From NCBI RefSeq assembly GCF_002419815.1, contig NZ_DIGV01000017.1, positions 21,344 through 60,931 of the forward strand: 39,588 nucleotides of DNA, read 5' to 3'. Under the pieces are notes generated by a model that saw only the letters and a list, made by a program, of their open reading frames with translations, did no database searches and was not told where the DNA came from. The position numbers were made by a program, and so were the translations under genes. The stretch's first letter is position 1, and each line of letters begins with the position of its first letter. This document shows, piece by piece, positions 15,819 through 24,094 of the stretch. The stretch comes from Brevundimonas sp. UBA5713 (GTDB lineage: Bacteria; Pseudomonadota; Alphaproteobacteria; Caulobacterales; Caulobacteraceae).

Positions 15819-16622
15819 ATGGTTCAACTCAACCTCCCGCGCGGCTCCAAGCCGACCACCGGCAAGGTCCACAAGGCTCCGGCTGGCACCAAGAACGTCA
15901 AGTCGTACAAGGTCTATCGCTATGATCCGGAAACCGACGCCGATCCGCGTTGGGACGTCTATGAAGTGTCGTCGGACGACCACGGCCCGATGCTGCTGGA
16001 CGCCCTGATCCACATCAAGAACACGATCGACCCAACCCTGTCGTTCCGCCGTTCGTGCCGTGAAGGCATCTGCGGTTCGTGCTCGATGAACATCGACGGC
16101 TCGAACACCCTCGCCTGCACCAAGGGCTGGGACGAGTGCAAGTCGCACAACATCACCATTGCTCCGCTGCCGCACCAGCCGGTCGTGAAGGATCTGGTGA
16201 CTGACCTGTCGCTGTTCTACGCCCAGTACGACTCGATCCAGCCCTACCTGCAGTCGGACATTCCGGATCCGGAAAAAGAACGTCTGCAAACGCCGGAAGA
16301 GCGCGAAAAGCTCGACGGCCTGTACGAGTGCATCCTGTGCGCCTGCTGCTCGACCTCGTGCCCGAGCTACTGGTGGAACCAGGAAGAGTACCTCGGCCCG
16401 GCAGCCCTGCTGGGTGCCTACCGCTGGATCTCGGACAGCCGTGACGACGCGACCCAGAAGCGCCTCGACGATCTGGAAGACCCGTTCAAGCTGTACCGTT
16501 GCCACACCATCATGAACTGTGCGCAGGTCTGCCCGAAGGGTCTGAACCCGGCCAAGGCGATCGCCGAAACCAAGAAGCTGATGGTTTCGCCGTCGCGTAA
16601 GAAGGAGAAGGCGTCCGCGTAA
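15819..16622 (+). CDS. sdhB: Succinate dehydrogenase iron-sulfur subunit
   Basis: 267 aa. It carries the three iron-sulfur clusters linking FAD to the quinone site. C80, C85, C88 and C100 (SCREGICGSCSMN onward) bind the [2Fe-2S] cluster. C171-ILC174-ACC177 with later C238 bind [4Fe-4S], and C181 (STSCPSYWW), C228 (CHTIMNC) and C234 bind [3Fe-4S]. All expected ligands are present. The N-terminus is about 25 residues longer than in E. coli, as is usual in alphaproteobacteria, and the C-terminus is lysine-rich. The ferredoxin gene follows after 21 bp. Confidence 0.97.
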   Translation: MVQLNLPRGSKPTTGKVHKAPAGTKNVKSYKVYRYDPETDADPRWDVYEVSSDDHGPMLLDALIHIKNTIDPTLSFRRSCREGICGSCSMNIDGSNTLACTKGWDECKSHNITIAPLPHQPVVKDLVTDLSLFYAQYDSIQPYLQSDIPDPEKERLQTPEEREKLDGLYECILCACCSTSCPSYWWNQEEYLGPAALLGAYRWISDSRDDATQKRLDDLEDPFKLYRCHTIMNCAQVCPKGLNPAKAIAETKKLMVSPSRKKEKASA

Positions 16623-16643
16623 GCGGGCGTCTCGCCCTCCCCT

Positions 16644-16964
16644 TTGGCGAAGATCAAATACATCGAGTTCGACGGCCGCGAGCATGAGATCGAGGTCAAG
16701 AACGGTCTGTCGGTGATGGAAGGCGCGGTGCGCAACAACATCCCCGGCATCGATGCCGACTGCGGCGGGGCCTGCGCTTGCGCCACCTGCCACGTCTATG
16801 TCGATGAGGACTTTCTGGATGTGACGGGCCGTCCGTCGGCGATGGAGGAGTCCATGCTCGACTTTGCCGAGAACGTACAGCCCAACAGCCGCCTGTCCTG
16901 CCAGATCAGGGTTTCCGATGATCTGGACGGCCTGATTGTCCGGCTGCCGGAAAACCAGCACTAA
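16644..16964 (+). CDS. Adrenodoxin-type [2Fe-2S] ferredoxin
   Basis: 106 aa one-electron carrier. The cysteines C40, C46, C49 and C86 give C-X5-C-X2-C-X36-C, the spacing of vertebrate-type (adrenodoxin/putidaredoxin/Fdx) ferredoxins used for P450s, Fe-S cluster assembly or dioxygenases. C44 is an additional cysteine in the binding loop. The start is a TTG at 16644: the protein then begins MAKIKYIEF like its family, and the only in-frame Met lies 25 residues later. No Shine-Dalgarno is visible, so translation probably depends on coupling to sdhB 21 bp upstream. One base separates its stop from the next ATG. The redox partner is not shown by the context. Confidence 0.9.
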   Translation: MAKIKYIEFDGREHEIEVKNGLSVMEGAVRNNIPGIDADCGGACACATCHVYVDEDFLDVTGRPSAMEESMLDFAENVQPNSRLSCQIRVSDDLDGLIVRLPENQH

Positions 16965-16965
16965 G

Positions 16966-17778
16966 ATGATTGATCCCCGATTGCGCCAAGCGGTCGGGGA
17001 TTTTCTTTTGTCGCGCCTGAACCCCGACCGGACGGCGCTGATCGGTCTGGCGGGGTCCCAAGGCTCGGGCAAGTCGACCCTGTCGCGCGTGCTGGCTGAC
17101 GAGCTGGGCGGCGTGACCCTGTCTCTGGACGATGTCTATCTGACCAAGGCCGAGCGGCAGGCGCAGGCGCGCGGCCTGCACCCCTTGCTTGTCACGCGCG
17201 GCCCGCCTCTGACGCACGATCTGAGACTGCTGACGCGCACGTTGGAGGCGCTGTCACAGGCGACTGAAGACGATGTCACGCCCCTGCCCGCCTTCGACAA
17301 GCTGGCCGATGATCGCAGACCGCGCGAAGACTGGCCACTCTATCAGGGCCGCCCGCCTTTCATCCTATTGGAGGGATGGTGCATGGGGGTGCAGCCACAG
17401 CCGGATGAAGCGCTGGCGACACCGGTGAACGCACTGGAGGTCACACATGACCCCCACGGTCACTGGCGTGGCGCGATCAACGAGGCGCTGACGGCGGACT
17501 ATGCCGATCTTTACGCGCGTCTGGACGGCTTGGTATTTTTGCAAGCCCCGTCGTTCGAGCGGGTGCTGGACTGGCGCTGTCAGCAGGAAGCGGAACTGTT
17601 GGGCGTCTCGACCCTTAAACCAGAGCGTCGTCGCGAAATCGGTGACTTCATCGCCTATTTTGAACGACTGACCCGCTGGATGTTGAACGGCGGGATCGCG
17701 GCAGATGTTGTCGTCTCGCTGGACGATCAGCGGCGACCACTTGCCATATCCGGCGGGAGGTCTATCTCCGGTCGATAG
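16966..17778 (+). CDS. P-loop kinase, D-glycerate 3-kinase-like
   Basis: 270 aa. Walker A is GSQGSGKST at residues 30-38. TLSLDDVYLTKAERQAQA, HPLLVTRGPPLTHDL and the later ILLEGWCMGV match the glycerate-kinase (GLYK)/YggC-like branch of the uridine-kinase superfamily, where the Asp-Asp after strand two and the ARG-PGTHD-type loop contact substrate. The usual GT in that loop is GP-PLTHD here. D-glycerate 3-kinase would form 3-phosphoglycerate. ATG 16966 begins 1 bp after the ferredoxin stop, so the gene is in the same transcript as sdh. Substrate is inferred from family resemblance only. Confidence 0.78.
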   Translation: MIDPRLRQAVGDFLLSRLNPDRTALIGLAGSQGSGKSTLSRVLADELGGVTLSLDDVYLTKAERQAQARGLHPLLVTRGPPLTHDLRLLTRTLEALSQATEDDVTPLPAFDKLADDRRPREDWPLYQGRPPFILLEGWCMGVQPQPDEALATPVNALEVTHDPHGHWRGAINEALTADYADLYARLDGLVFLQAPSFERVLDWRCQQEAELLGVSTLKPERRREIGDFIAYFERLTRWMLNGGIAADVVVSLDDQRRPLAISGGRSISGR

Positions 17779-17792
17779 CCAAGGCGTTTGTA

Positions 17793-18119
17793 GTGTTTGG
17801 GTTGTTTGGTCGGTCCGCCCAAGGGGCGTCAAAGTTGGAGACGGTGAATGGCCGCGGGACCCTGTGCAACAACGGGGTCGAGTTTCCGTGCGTTATTCGC
17901 AAAGCTTCCGCCCAGACCCTGATCGTGACACTGGATCGCGGACGCAGTCTTTCGGGGGCCACCATCGTTGTGGATCATAAACGCGGCTTGGCGTTCGATG
18001 CCACGATAGGGTCTTCCAAGGGGCAGGAACTGACCCTGGATGTCAGCCGCAGCCATGATCTGCGTGGTCTGGTGCCCGCGCGGCTGTCGCGCGCGCGGGA
18101 CCTCTGGAAGCGTTCTTAA
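17793..18119 (+). CDS. Small PilZ-like protein of unknown function
   Basis: 108 aa. It begins MFGLFGR, followed by a short linker and a predicted beta-rich core (residues 15-85) with a C-terminal basic helix. The pattern resembles small alphaproteobacterial PilZ proteins, but the c-di-GMP signature (Arg-X3-Arg then Asp/Asn-X-Ser-X2-Gly) is not intact; FPCVIRKASAQTLIV occupies the place. The start is GTG 17793 with AAGG 8 nt upstream, 14 bp after the kinase gene, so it may be the last gene of the sdh transcript. The final four bases overlap the last four of the opposite-strand HAD gene. The PilZ assignment is tentative. Confidence 0.6.
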   Translation: MFGLFGRSAQGASKLETVNGRGTLCNNGVEFPCVIRKASAQTLIVTLDRGRSLSGATIVVDHKRGLAFDATIGSSKGQELTLDVSRSHDLRGLVPARLSRARDLWKRS

Positions 18120-18964
18120 AGGCCTTCCGGCATGGTGCCGGAGTTGATGGCGATACGGCCGATCAGGCCTTTGACAATCAGGTCCAGCGCCGAGCCTTCG
18201 GTGTAGTCGGCCGCCGCCACAAAGTTCACGCGGTCTTCCGAAATCAGCGAATAGACCTTCTTCTGGTCCTTCTCGTTCGAACGCGGATCGTAGACGGCGA
18301 TGGAGAAGCCGCCCTTGGTATGCATCATCTTCATGGTCGGCACGTCGGTGTCACCGTCGCCAAGGAAGATCATGCGGTCGAACGGGATCGGACGGTCATC
18401 GTCGGGGATGAAGTGGTTCACCCGCTCGTGCTCCCAGTGGTTCTTCACGCCCTTGTTGATGCGGAACAGATACTGGGTCTTGGTGGTGTAGTTCACGCCT
18501 ACAGCGGGCCACGCCGCCTCGCCCTTGTCGTCATAGACATAATGGCTGGCGAACACGTGGTTCAGCGCCGGACGGATAGGCGTGCCGTCGATCATCTCTT
18601 CCAGACCGGCAGAGATGATGTAGTGCTCGATCTCGAGATTGTATTTGGCCCCGAAGGCATTGATGCGGTCGAACCACGACAGGTCCCGCAGGCCTTCAAA
18701 CAGGGCGACGTCCTTGCCGTGATCGCTGAGCATCTCCTTGGTGATAGAGATGCCCTTGGCGCGGGCGTGCTGCAGCATCAGCTGCATGTACATCAGGATG
18801 CCGTCCGCATCGGCACCCTTGGTCAGGGCCTCGGCCTCGGCCCAGAAGGCCCCGATGTCCATCCCCACGGACGGGATGAAACTGACCTCCTGCATGTTTC
18901 CGCGGGCCAGAGTGCCGTCGAAATCATAGATGAGGGCCGTTTTGAGGGGTTTGTTAGCTGCCAT
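18116..18964 (-). CDS. HAD-superfamily hydrolase
   Basis: 282 aa. Motif I is D14-F-D16-GTLA, with the nucleophile Asp and acid/base Asp; motif IV is MIFLGDGDTDVPTMKMM with the Mg ligands, and a lysine-rich stretch (INKGVKNHWEHE) may supply motif III. A large helical cap lies between motifs I and II (about residues 20-115), so it is a HAD phosphatase of the phosphoserine-phosphatase-like type. The substrate cannot be read. The gene is 47 bp downstream of divL on the same strand and could be co-transcribed with it. It is convergent with the PilZ-like gene, the two TAA stops sharing TTAA. Confidence 0.85.
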   Translation of the reverse strand: MAANKPLKTALIYDFDGTLARGNMQEVSFIPSVGMDIGAFWAEAEALTKGADADGILMYMQLMLQHARAKGISITKEMLSDHGKDVALFEGLRDLSWFDRINAFGAKYNLEIEHYIISAGLEEMIDGTPIRPALNHVFASHYVYDDKGEAAWPAVGVNYTTKTQYLFRINKGVKNHWEHERVNHFIPDDDRPIPFDRMIFLGDGDTDVPTMKMMHTKGGFSIAVYDPRSNEKDQKKVYSLISEDRVNFVAAADYTEGSALDLIVKGLIGRIAINSGTMPEGL

Positions 18965-19011
18965 GGGGGCGAATAGTCCTGAACGTCTTGGACCCGACCC
19001 TTAGCACGGGA

Positions 19012-21357
19012 TTAGGTCAAAATCAGTTCAGGCGGCGCAGCATCAGAGCGGGCCTCTGTCGGCAGATGCAGGATGAAGGTCGCCCCGCTTCCGGGTGAGG
19101 ACTCCACTTCGGCCCAGCCGCCGTGAAGTTCCACCAGCGCCTTGACCAGTGCCAGCGCCACGCCCGGTCCACCGCGTTCGCGACGCACGAAGCGGTCGAA
19201 CACATGAGCCTGCAAATGATAGGGAATGCCACGGCCCGTGTCGGACACGCGGATGCGAACCTCGGCCTCGCCGCGCTCGACCTTCAGCTCGACATCCCCG
19301 CCTTCGGAGACAGCACGGGTGGCATTTTCCAGAAGATGTTCAACGGCTTGGGTGATGCGCTTTTCGTCGGCACGCACCGGCAGCAGATCGTCGGGGATAT
19401 CGATACTCAGGGTCGCGCCGCGCCCTTCGACCTTGACCCGCAGGCCTTCGGCAACATCCGTCAGTGCGTCTTGCAGACGTACATCGCCCAGCACCAACTC
19501 CATCTCGCCGGCATCGATCTGGGCCATGTCCAACACGTCGTCGATGCTGCGCGCCAGATGGCTGGCGGCCACGCGGATGGCCCCCGCATGCTGCCGGCTC
19601 CGCTCGGGCAGATCGCCCATGGCTTCCAGCAGTTCGGAATAGCCGACGATGGTCGTAAGCGGGGTGCGCAGCTCATAGGACACGCTGCCGACGAACTCGC
19701 GCTTCAGGGCCTGGCTCTCGGCCAGAGCGGCCTCCTTTTCGGCCAGCGCCTGTTCCAAGGCGCGACGGGCGGTCTCGTCCGAGAAGGCCACCAGTGTCGC
19801 GCCATCGGGCAGCGGGCGGGTGCGCCAGACGACGACGCGGCCATCCTGCATCCGGCCCTCGCCGGTGATCGGCACACGGCTTTCGGGGTCTGGATCGGCC
19901 ACGCGCGCCTTAAGGCCCATCCACACTGCCTGTTCCGGCAGCAGCGGGCGGCACAGATTGGCGATAGCGTCGAAATCGGCCTGATGCAGCGCCTCGTGCG
20001 AAAGGTTCCAGAACCGCTCGAACGCCTCGTTGCACAGACGCAGGCGGCTGTCGGAGCCGAACACAGCCACCGCGTCCGACAGCTTGTCCAGCGTCGCCAT
20101 CTGCACCTGAATTTGTGCGTTATAGCGGCTACGCAGGTTCAGCTCGTCGGTGATGTCGGAGAAGATCAGCAGGATGCCGCCCAGCGGGTGCGGCTGACGC
20201 ACCACGCGCAAGGTGCGGCCATCGGGCAGTCGCCAGGTGTCGTCAGGTGCCGCCTTGGAGGCGCCGTAGAACTCCAGCTCGTTCGATTTCCAACCCGCAT
20301 AGTCCACCACTTCGGGCAGCAGGCGGCGCTGACGCAGACGGTCCAGCAGTTCGCCATGGGTCGGACGCTCGTCCAGCCACGCCGCATCGATATTGAACAG
20401 CTGCTGAAAGGCGGTGTTGTGGAAGGCCAGACGCTTGGCCGGACCAAAGATGGCCACGGCGTCGGCAAGGTGGTTCAGCGTCTCATCATGGGCCTCGACG
20501 TGACGACGCAGGGTGTCGCGCGTCTCTTCGGCCTCGGTCATGTCCAGCGCAAAGGCGATGACCGCCCCGCGTCCGCCTACCAATGGCTCGGCAAGGATTT
20601 TCCAGGCGCGGCGGCGACCGTCCGATGAAATCCAGCGGAAGCCTTCCTGATGGGCATTCAGACGCAGGGCCTCTGACACCAGCGCGTCGGCCCCCCGATC
20701 AAAGGTCACGCCCTGCTCGCGAGCCTGCTCAAGGCTCTCGGCGCGGGTTTCATGAAGCCATGCGGCATTGGCCCAGACCAGCTTGCCCGCGCCATCCACC
20801 ACCCACGTGGGCGACGGGAACTGGTCGGCCAGCAGGCCGGGGCTGGCCTCTACACCCAGACCCGCAGCCATGCGCGACAGGCGCACCCATGCGCCGCCGC
20901 CCAGTGCGCGTCCTTCGACGGCCCATGCCCCCTCGCCCGTCTCCATTAGGGTCTCGAACCCCTCGCCCTCTTGCAGCAGGGCGGTCATTCGGGCGGGATG
21001 AATGGTTTGCAGCCGCTCGATCAGGCCTTGGGCCGCTGCATTGGCTTCCTTGGCCGAGGCCGCACCAGCAAGGCCCTCATGGTCGGTCAGCTGGAACAGG
21101 GCGTCTTGGGGCCCATAGACGGCCTGCACGCGGCCATCGGGGCTGAGGGCCAGTCGCAGATCGTCGAAAGCATTCAGTGCGCCGGCACAGGCGGCGGACT
21201 GGATCTGGGCCTGGCTGGCGGTGGCTTCCACCTCGGCCTCCCGGCGACGCAGGCCACGGTGCAGACGCGCAGCCCAGGCGCTGACAGCCAGCGCCAGACC
21301 CGCCGCACCGGCAGTGGCGACATAGGCAATGTCTGCGGCGATATCGGCCTCGGCCAT
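19012..21357 (-). CDS. divL: DivL-like cell-cycle kinase homologue with tyrosine at the phosphorylation site
   Basis: 781 aa; Caulobacter DivL is about 770. Order: one N-terminal membrane helix (residues 10-32), a coiled linker, at least three PAS-type domains (about 175-275, 290-395, 415-520), a HisKA-type dimerisation domain (550-615) and a GHKL ATPase domain (about 665-770). The H-box reads SVSYELRTPLT: the histidine is Y561 (codon 19675-19677), exactly the substitution that defines DivL. The N-box (N678 in ENATRAV), G1 box DTGRG (706-710) and a G2-like GGPGVALALV are present. In Caulobacter, DivL binds DivK and controls the CckA kinase and so CtrA. I chose the ATG at 21357 because GGAG sits 5 nt upstream and the membrane helix follows directly; the open frame further upstream overlaps the divergent gene. 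Confidence 0.9.
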   Translation of the reverse strand: MAEADIAADIAYVATAGAAGLALAVSAWAARLHRGLRRREAEVEATASQAQIQSAACAGALNAFDDLRLALSPDGRVQAVYGPQDALFQLTDHEGLAGAASAKEANAAAQGLIERLQTIHPARMTALLQEGEGFETLMETGEGAWAVEGRALGGGAWVRLSRMAAGLGVEASPGLLADQFPSPTWVVDGAGKLVWANAAWLHETRAESLEQAREQGVTFDRGADALVSEALRLNAHQEGFRWISSDGRRRAWKILAEPLVGGRGAVIAFALDMTEAEETRDTLRRHVEAHDETLNHLADAVAIFGPAKRLAFHNTAFQQLFNIDAAWLDERPTHGELLDRLRQRRLLPEVVDYAGWKSNELEFYGASKAAPDDTWRLPDGRTLRVVRQPHPLGGILLIFSDITDELNLRSRYNAQIQVQMATLDKLSDAVAVFGSDSRLRLCNEAFERFWNLSHEALHQADFDAIANLCRPLLPEQAVWMGLKARVADPDPESRVPITGEGRMQDGRVVVWRTRPLPDGATLVAFSDETARRALEQALAEKEAALAESQALKREFVGSVSYELRTPLTTIVGYSELLEAMGDLPERSRQHAGAIRVAASHLARSIDDVLDMAQIDAGEMELVLGDVRLQDALTDVAEGLRVKVEGRGATLSIDIPDDLLPVRADEKRITQAVEHLLENATRAVSEGGDVELKVERGEAEVRIRVSDTGRGIPYHLQAHVFDRFVRRERGGPGVALALVKALVELHGGWAEVESSPGSGATFILHLPTEARSDAAPPELILT

Positions 21358-21471
21358 GCACGCTCCGGCGGCGAAGAAGGTTGATTCGCGTTTACCATAA
21401 CCCGAGCAGGGCTTTTCGGCGACGCTTGATGCCGCATTGCGCCACGGGGCGGTCCACGCAATATCAGACCC

Positions 21472-21882
21472 ATGGAAAATGCGTGGAATGACCAGTGCGC
21501 CCCGTCTCTGGACGACTTTGCCCGACTGGCCCAGCAGGCCTTTGAAGAACTGCCGGACCTGTTCCGCCAGATCAGCGCCGATGTGGTGATCCGCGTCGAT
21601 GATTTCGCCGATGAAGACACGCTGCGCGATCTGGAGATTGAAGACCCGTTCGAGCTGACCGGCCTCTATGTCGGGGCCCATGTGGGCGAGCGCGACGGAC
21701 TGGGTCCGGCACCGGAGCCGTCACGCGTCTTTCTCTATCGCCGCCCCATTCTGGATGAGTGGTGCGAGCGCGCGGATGTGGGCCTGTACGAGATCATCTC
21801 CCATGTGCTGATCCACGAACTGGGCCATCACATGGGGCTGGACGACGACCAGATCCACGCCATCGAAGACGCGGCGGACTAG
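21472..21882 (+). CDS. Zincin-like metallopeptidase-family protein
   Basis: 136 aa, cytoplasmic, no signal. The C-terminal HELGHHMGLDDD (zinc-binding HEXXH at residues 115-119 with a downstream Asp) and the preceding PDLFRQI and FLYRRPILDEWC segments identify the small metallopeptidase family (zincin-like fold, formerly DUF1025). No substrate is known for the family. It is divergent from divL across 114 bp and only 4 bp from the downstream ABC ATPase, so those two probably form an operon. Confidence 0.85.
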   Translation: MENAWNDQCAPSLDDFARLAQQAFEELPDLFRQISADVVIRVDDFADEDTLRDLEIEDPFELTGLYVGAHVGERDGLGPAPEPSRVFLYRRPILDEWCERADVGLYEIISHVLIHELGHHMGLDDDQIHAIEDAAD

Positions 21883-21886
21883 GACC

Positions 21887-22675
21887 GTGAGCGATCCCCT
21901 GCCCTTTCTGGATATTGCTGACGCCACGGTCCAGCGCGGACAGAGGCAATTGGTAGACGGGCTGAACCTGTCGGTGCGGGCGGGCCAGCATGTGGCCATT
22001 CTCGGCCCCAATGGCTCGGGCAAGTCTACGCTGGTTAATCTGGTGATGCAGCAGATCAGGCCCCTGTTTGGGGGTCGTGTAGCTCTGTGGGGGCGAGAGC
22101 ATTGGGACTTGTTCGAGCTGCGCCGCCAGCTGGGCTATGTCTCGCCCGCCCTTCAGGGTGATCTGGCCGGTGAAGAGCCGCTGGAGGTGATGGAGGCGGT
22201 TGTCTCGGCCTTTTTTGCGGCGCGCGGGCTGTGGCACCAGCAGGTCACGGACGCCATGCGGACCCAAGCGCATGAGGCGTTAGCGCGGTCGTCTGCCGAC
22301 CATCTGATCGGGCGGACCATGGACACCCTGTCCACCGGCGAGGCGCGCAGGGTGCTGATCGCGCGGGCCTTGGTGCATCGACCTAAGGCCCTGCTGCTGG
22401 ACGAAGCCTGTGCCGGACTGGACCCCGCCGCGCGGCGCGCCTTTTTACAGGATTTGCGTCAGGTGATCGGGCCGGATGTGACCCTGATCGTTGTCACCCA
22501 CCACATCGATGAAATCCTGCCGGAGATCGATCGTGTGGTGTTGATGAAGGCGGGTTGCCTGCTCGCGGACGGGCCCAAGAGCCAGATGCTGACAGACGCG
22601 CGTCTGTCAGATCTTTTCGGCATTGCCGCGCGGGTCGAAACCCGCGACGGCTGGTATGCGGCGATCTATGGCTGA
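21887..22675 (+). CDS. Stand-alone ABC-type ATPase
   Basis: 262 aa with one ATP-binding cassette: Walker A GPNGSGKST (residues 40-48), a Q-loop region at RQLGYVSPALQGDL, a signature sequence LSTGEARRVLIARAL in which LSTGE replaces LSGGQ, Walker B ALLLDEACAGLD and the H-switch VVTHHIDEI. The sequence resembles the ModF-like/iron-type cytoplasmic ATPases. No permease or binding protein is encoded next to it, so the partner is elsewhere or it acts without one. Start GTG 21887 lies 4 bp after the metallopeptidase stop, with AGGA overlapping that stop. Its TGA abuts the TGA of the opposite-strand rsmB gene. Confidence 0.87.
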   Translation: MSDPLPFLDIADATVQRGQRQLVDGLNLSVRAGQHVAILGPNGSGKSTLVNLVMQQIRPLFGGRVALWGREHWDLFELRRQLGYVSPALQGDLAGEEPLEVMEAVVSAFFAARGLWHQQVTDAMRTQAHEALARSSADHLIGRTMDTLSTGEARRVLIARALVHRPKALLLDEACAGLDPAARRAFLQDLRQVIGPDVTLIVVTHHIDEILPEIDRVVLMKAGCLLADGPKSQMLTDARLSDLFGIAARVETRDGWYAAIYG

Positions 22676-24094
22676 TCAGTCGCGCTGAAGGCAGGCGATG
22701 AAGAAGCCATCAAGGCTGCCCTTATCGGCCCATTGACCCGGCATGACGCGCAGCCAGCCTTCCTTGGTCAGGGCCTCAGAAGGGGCACCTACGGCGTCGG
22801 TATCCACCGAAACCGTCTTGAAGGCGCTGTTGCGGCGCAGGAATGCCAGCATCTGGGTCTCGCCCTCCTCGCGTTCCAGCGAGCAGACGCAATAGACCAG
22901 ACGGCCACCAGACTTCACCTTGGTGGCAGCTACGTCCAGCAGGCGGTGCTGTACATCGGCCAGTTTGGCGATGTCGGCCGGACGTACGGCGCGCAGGGCT
23001 TCGGGGTTACGGCGATAGGTGCCGGTGGCCGAGCACGGCGCATCCAGCAGTACGGCGTCGAACTGGCGATCGTCTTCCCAGTCTTCCGCCGGAATGGCGA
23101 CCACCTCGGCCTCCAGCTTCATGCGCTGGAAGTTCTGGCGCAGGCGCTTCAGACGGCTTTCCGAACGGTCCAGAGCCACAACCTCGGCACCGGCATCGGC
23201 CAGTTGCAGGGTCTTGCCACCGGGGGCGGCGCACAGATCAAGGGCGGTCTCGCCGGCCTTGACGTTCAAAAGACGGGCGGGAATGGCGGCGGCGGCGTCC
23301 TGCACCCACCAGTCACCGTCGTCAAAGCCTGGCCATTGGGCCACATCGCCGCGACGCTCGGTCCGCAGCGTGCCGCCCGGCAGCACGGTGGCGTCTAGTG
23401 CCTCGGCGATGGCGGAGGCATCAGCCTTGACCTTGACCGAAATGTCAGTGGCGGGTTCGAAACGGGTGGCCTCGGCCAGACCTTTGAACGCCTCGTCGCC
23501 ATAGGTGGCCTGCCAGCGGGCGGCCAGCCATTCGGGCAGGTTGGCTTCGGGCTTGGTCACGCCGAAGCCGTCGCGGTCGATGCCGCGCAGTACGGCATTG
23601 ATCAGATTCTTGTACGGGCGGGTCTTATTGTCCCGCTCGGCCAGTTTCACGGCTGTCGACACAGCGGCGAATGCGGGCGTCTCCAGAACCAGCATCTGCG
23701 CCACAGCAATGCGCAAAATGGTCAGGGTCGGCAGACCCGGCATGGTCTTCAGACGCTTGCCGAGAATCTGATCGATCTCGCCCAGACGGCGCAGGGCCCC
23801 CATGGCGCAGGCGCGGGCAAAGGCGCGGTCGGCAGGCGACAGGTCTTTGGCCGGGCTCTTGGCCAGTTCATCATCCAGACCGGTACGCTTTTCCAGTGCC
23901 GCATTCAGCAGCAAACCGGCCACCAGACGAGCCTGAACGCCCACCTCCGGGAAACGGTCCTCGCCTTGCGGGCGCGGAGCCTTGTTGCCGCCCGAGCTTG
24001 GGCGGTTGTTCGTCCGGTTGGCCAGCTTGCCGCGCTTCATCGGGCGAACGTGGCCGTCCTTGTTACGGACGGTCTTTTCAGGCGGGCGGCTCAC
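22676..24094 (-). CDS. rsmB: RsmB-family 16S rRNA m5C methyltransferase
   Basis: 472 aa. A basic N-terminal tail (1-45) is followed by a NusB-like RNA-binding domain (about 50-170) and a SAM-dependent methyltransferase domain (about 240-470). The SAM motif is LDLCAAPGGKTLQLA. The two cysteines of m5C RNA methyltransferases are C354 in LLDAPCSATGTYRRNPE and C404 in YCVCSLEREEGE. RsmB methylates C967 of 16S rRNA in E. coli; related alphaproteobacterial proteins may have other sites. The start is a GTG (24094) overlapping the kup stop by 4 nt, so translation is coupled to kup. Confidence 0.92.
   Translation of the reverse strand: MSRPPEKTVRNKDGHVRPMKRGKLANRTNNRPSSGGNKAPRPQGEDRFPEVGVQARLVAGLLLNAALEKRTGLDDELAKSPAKDLSPADRAFARACAMGALRRLGEIDQILGKRLKTMPGLPTLTILRIAVAQMLVLETPAFAAVSTAVKLAERDNKTRPYKNLINAVLRGIDRDGFGVTKPEANLPEWLAARWQATYGDEAFKGLAEATRFEPATDISVKVKADASAIAEALDATVLPGGTLRTERRGDVAQWPGFDDGDWWVQDAAAAIPARLLNVKAGETALDLCAAPGGKTLQLADAGAEVVALDRSESRLKRLRQNFQRMKLEAEVVAIPAEDWEDDRQFDAVLLDAPCSATGTYRRNPEALRAVRPADIAKLADVQHRLLDVAATKVKSGGRLVYCVCSLEREEGETQMLAFLRRNSAFKTVSVDTDAVGAPSEALTKEGWLRVMPGQWADKGSLDGFFIACLQRD

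Noticed and set aside
18116..18119. Overlapping convergent stop codons (PilZ-like/HAD) as a regulatory feature
   Set aside because: TTAA gives TAA on both strands; with compact convergent genes this is a common coincidence, as is TGATCA at the ABC/rsmB junction (22673-22678).
19123..20628. 501-codon plus-strand open frame opposite divL
   Set aside because: Shadow of the GC-rich kinase gene; no start signal or family match.
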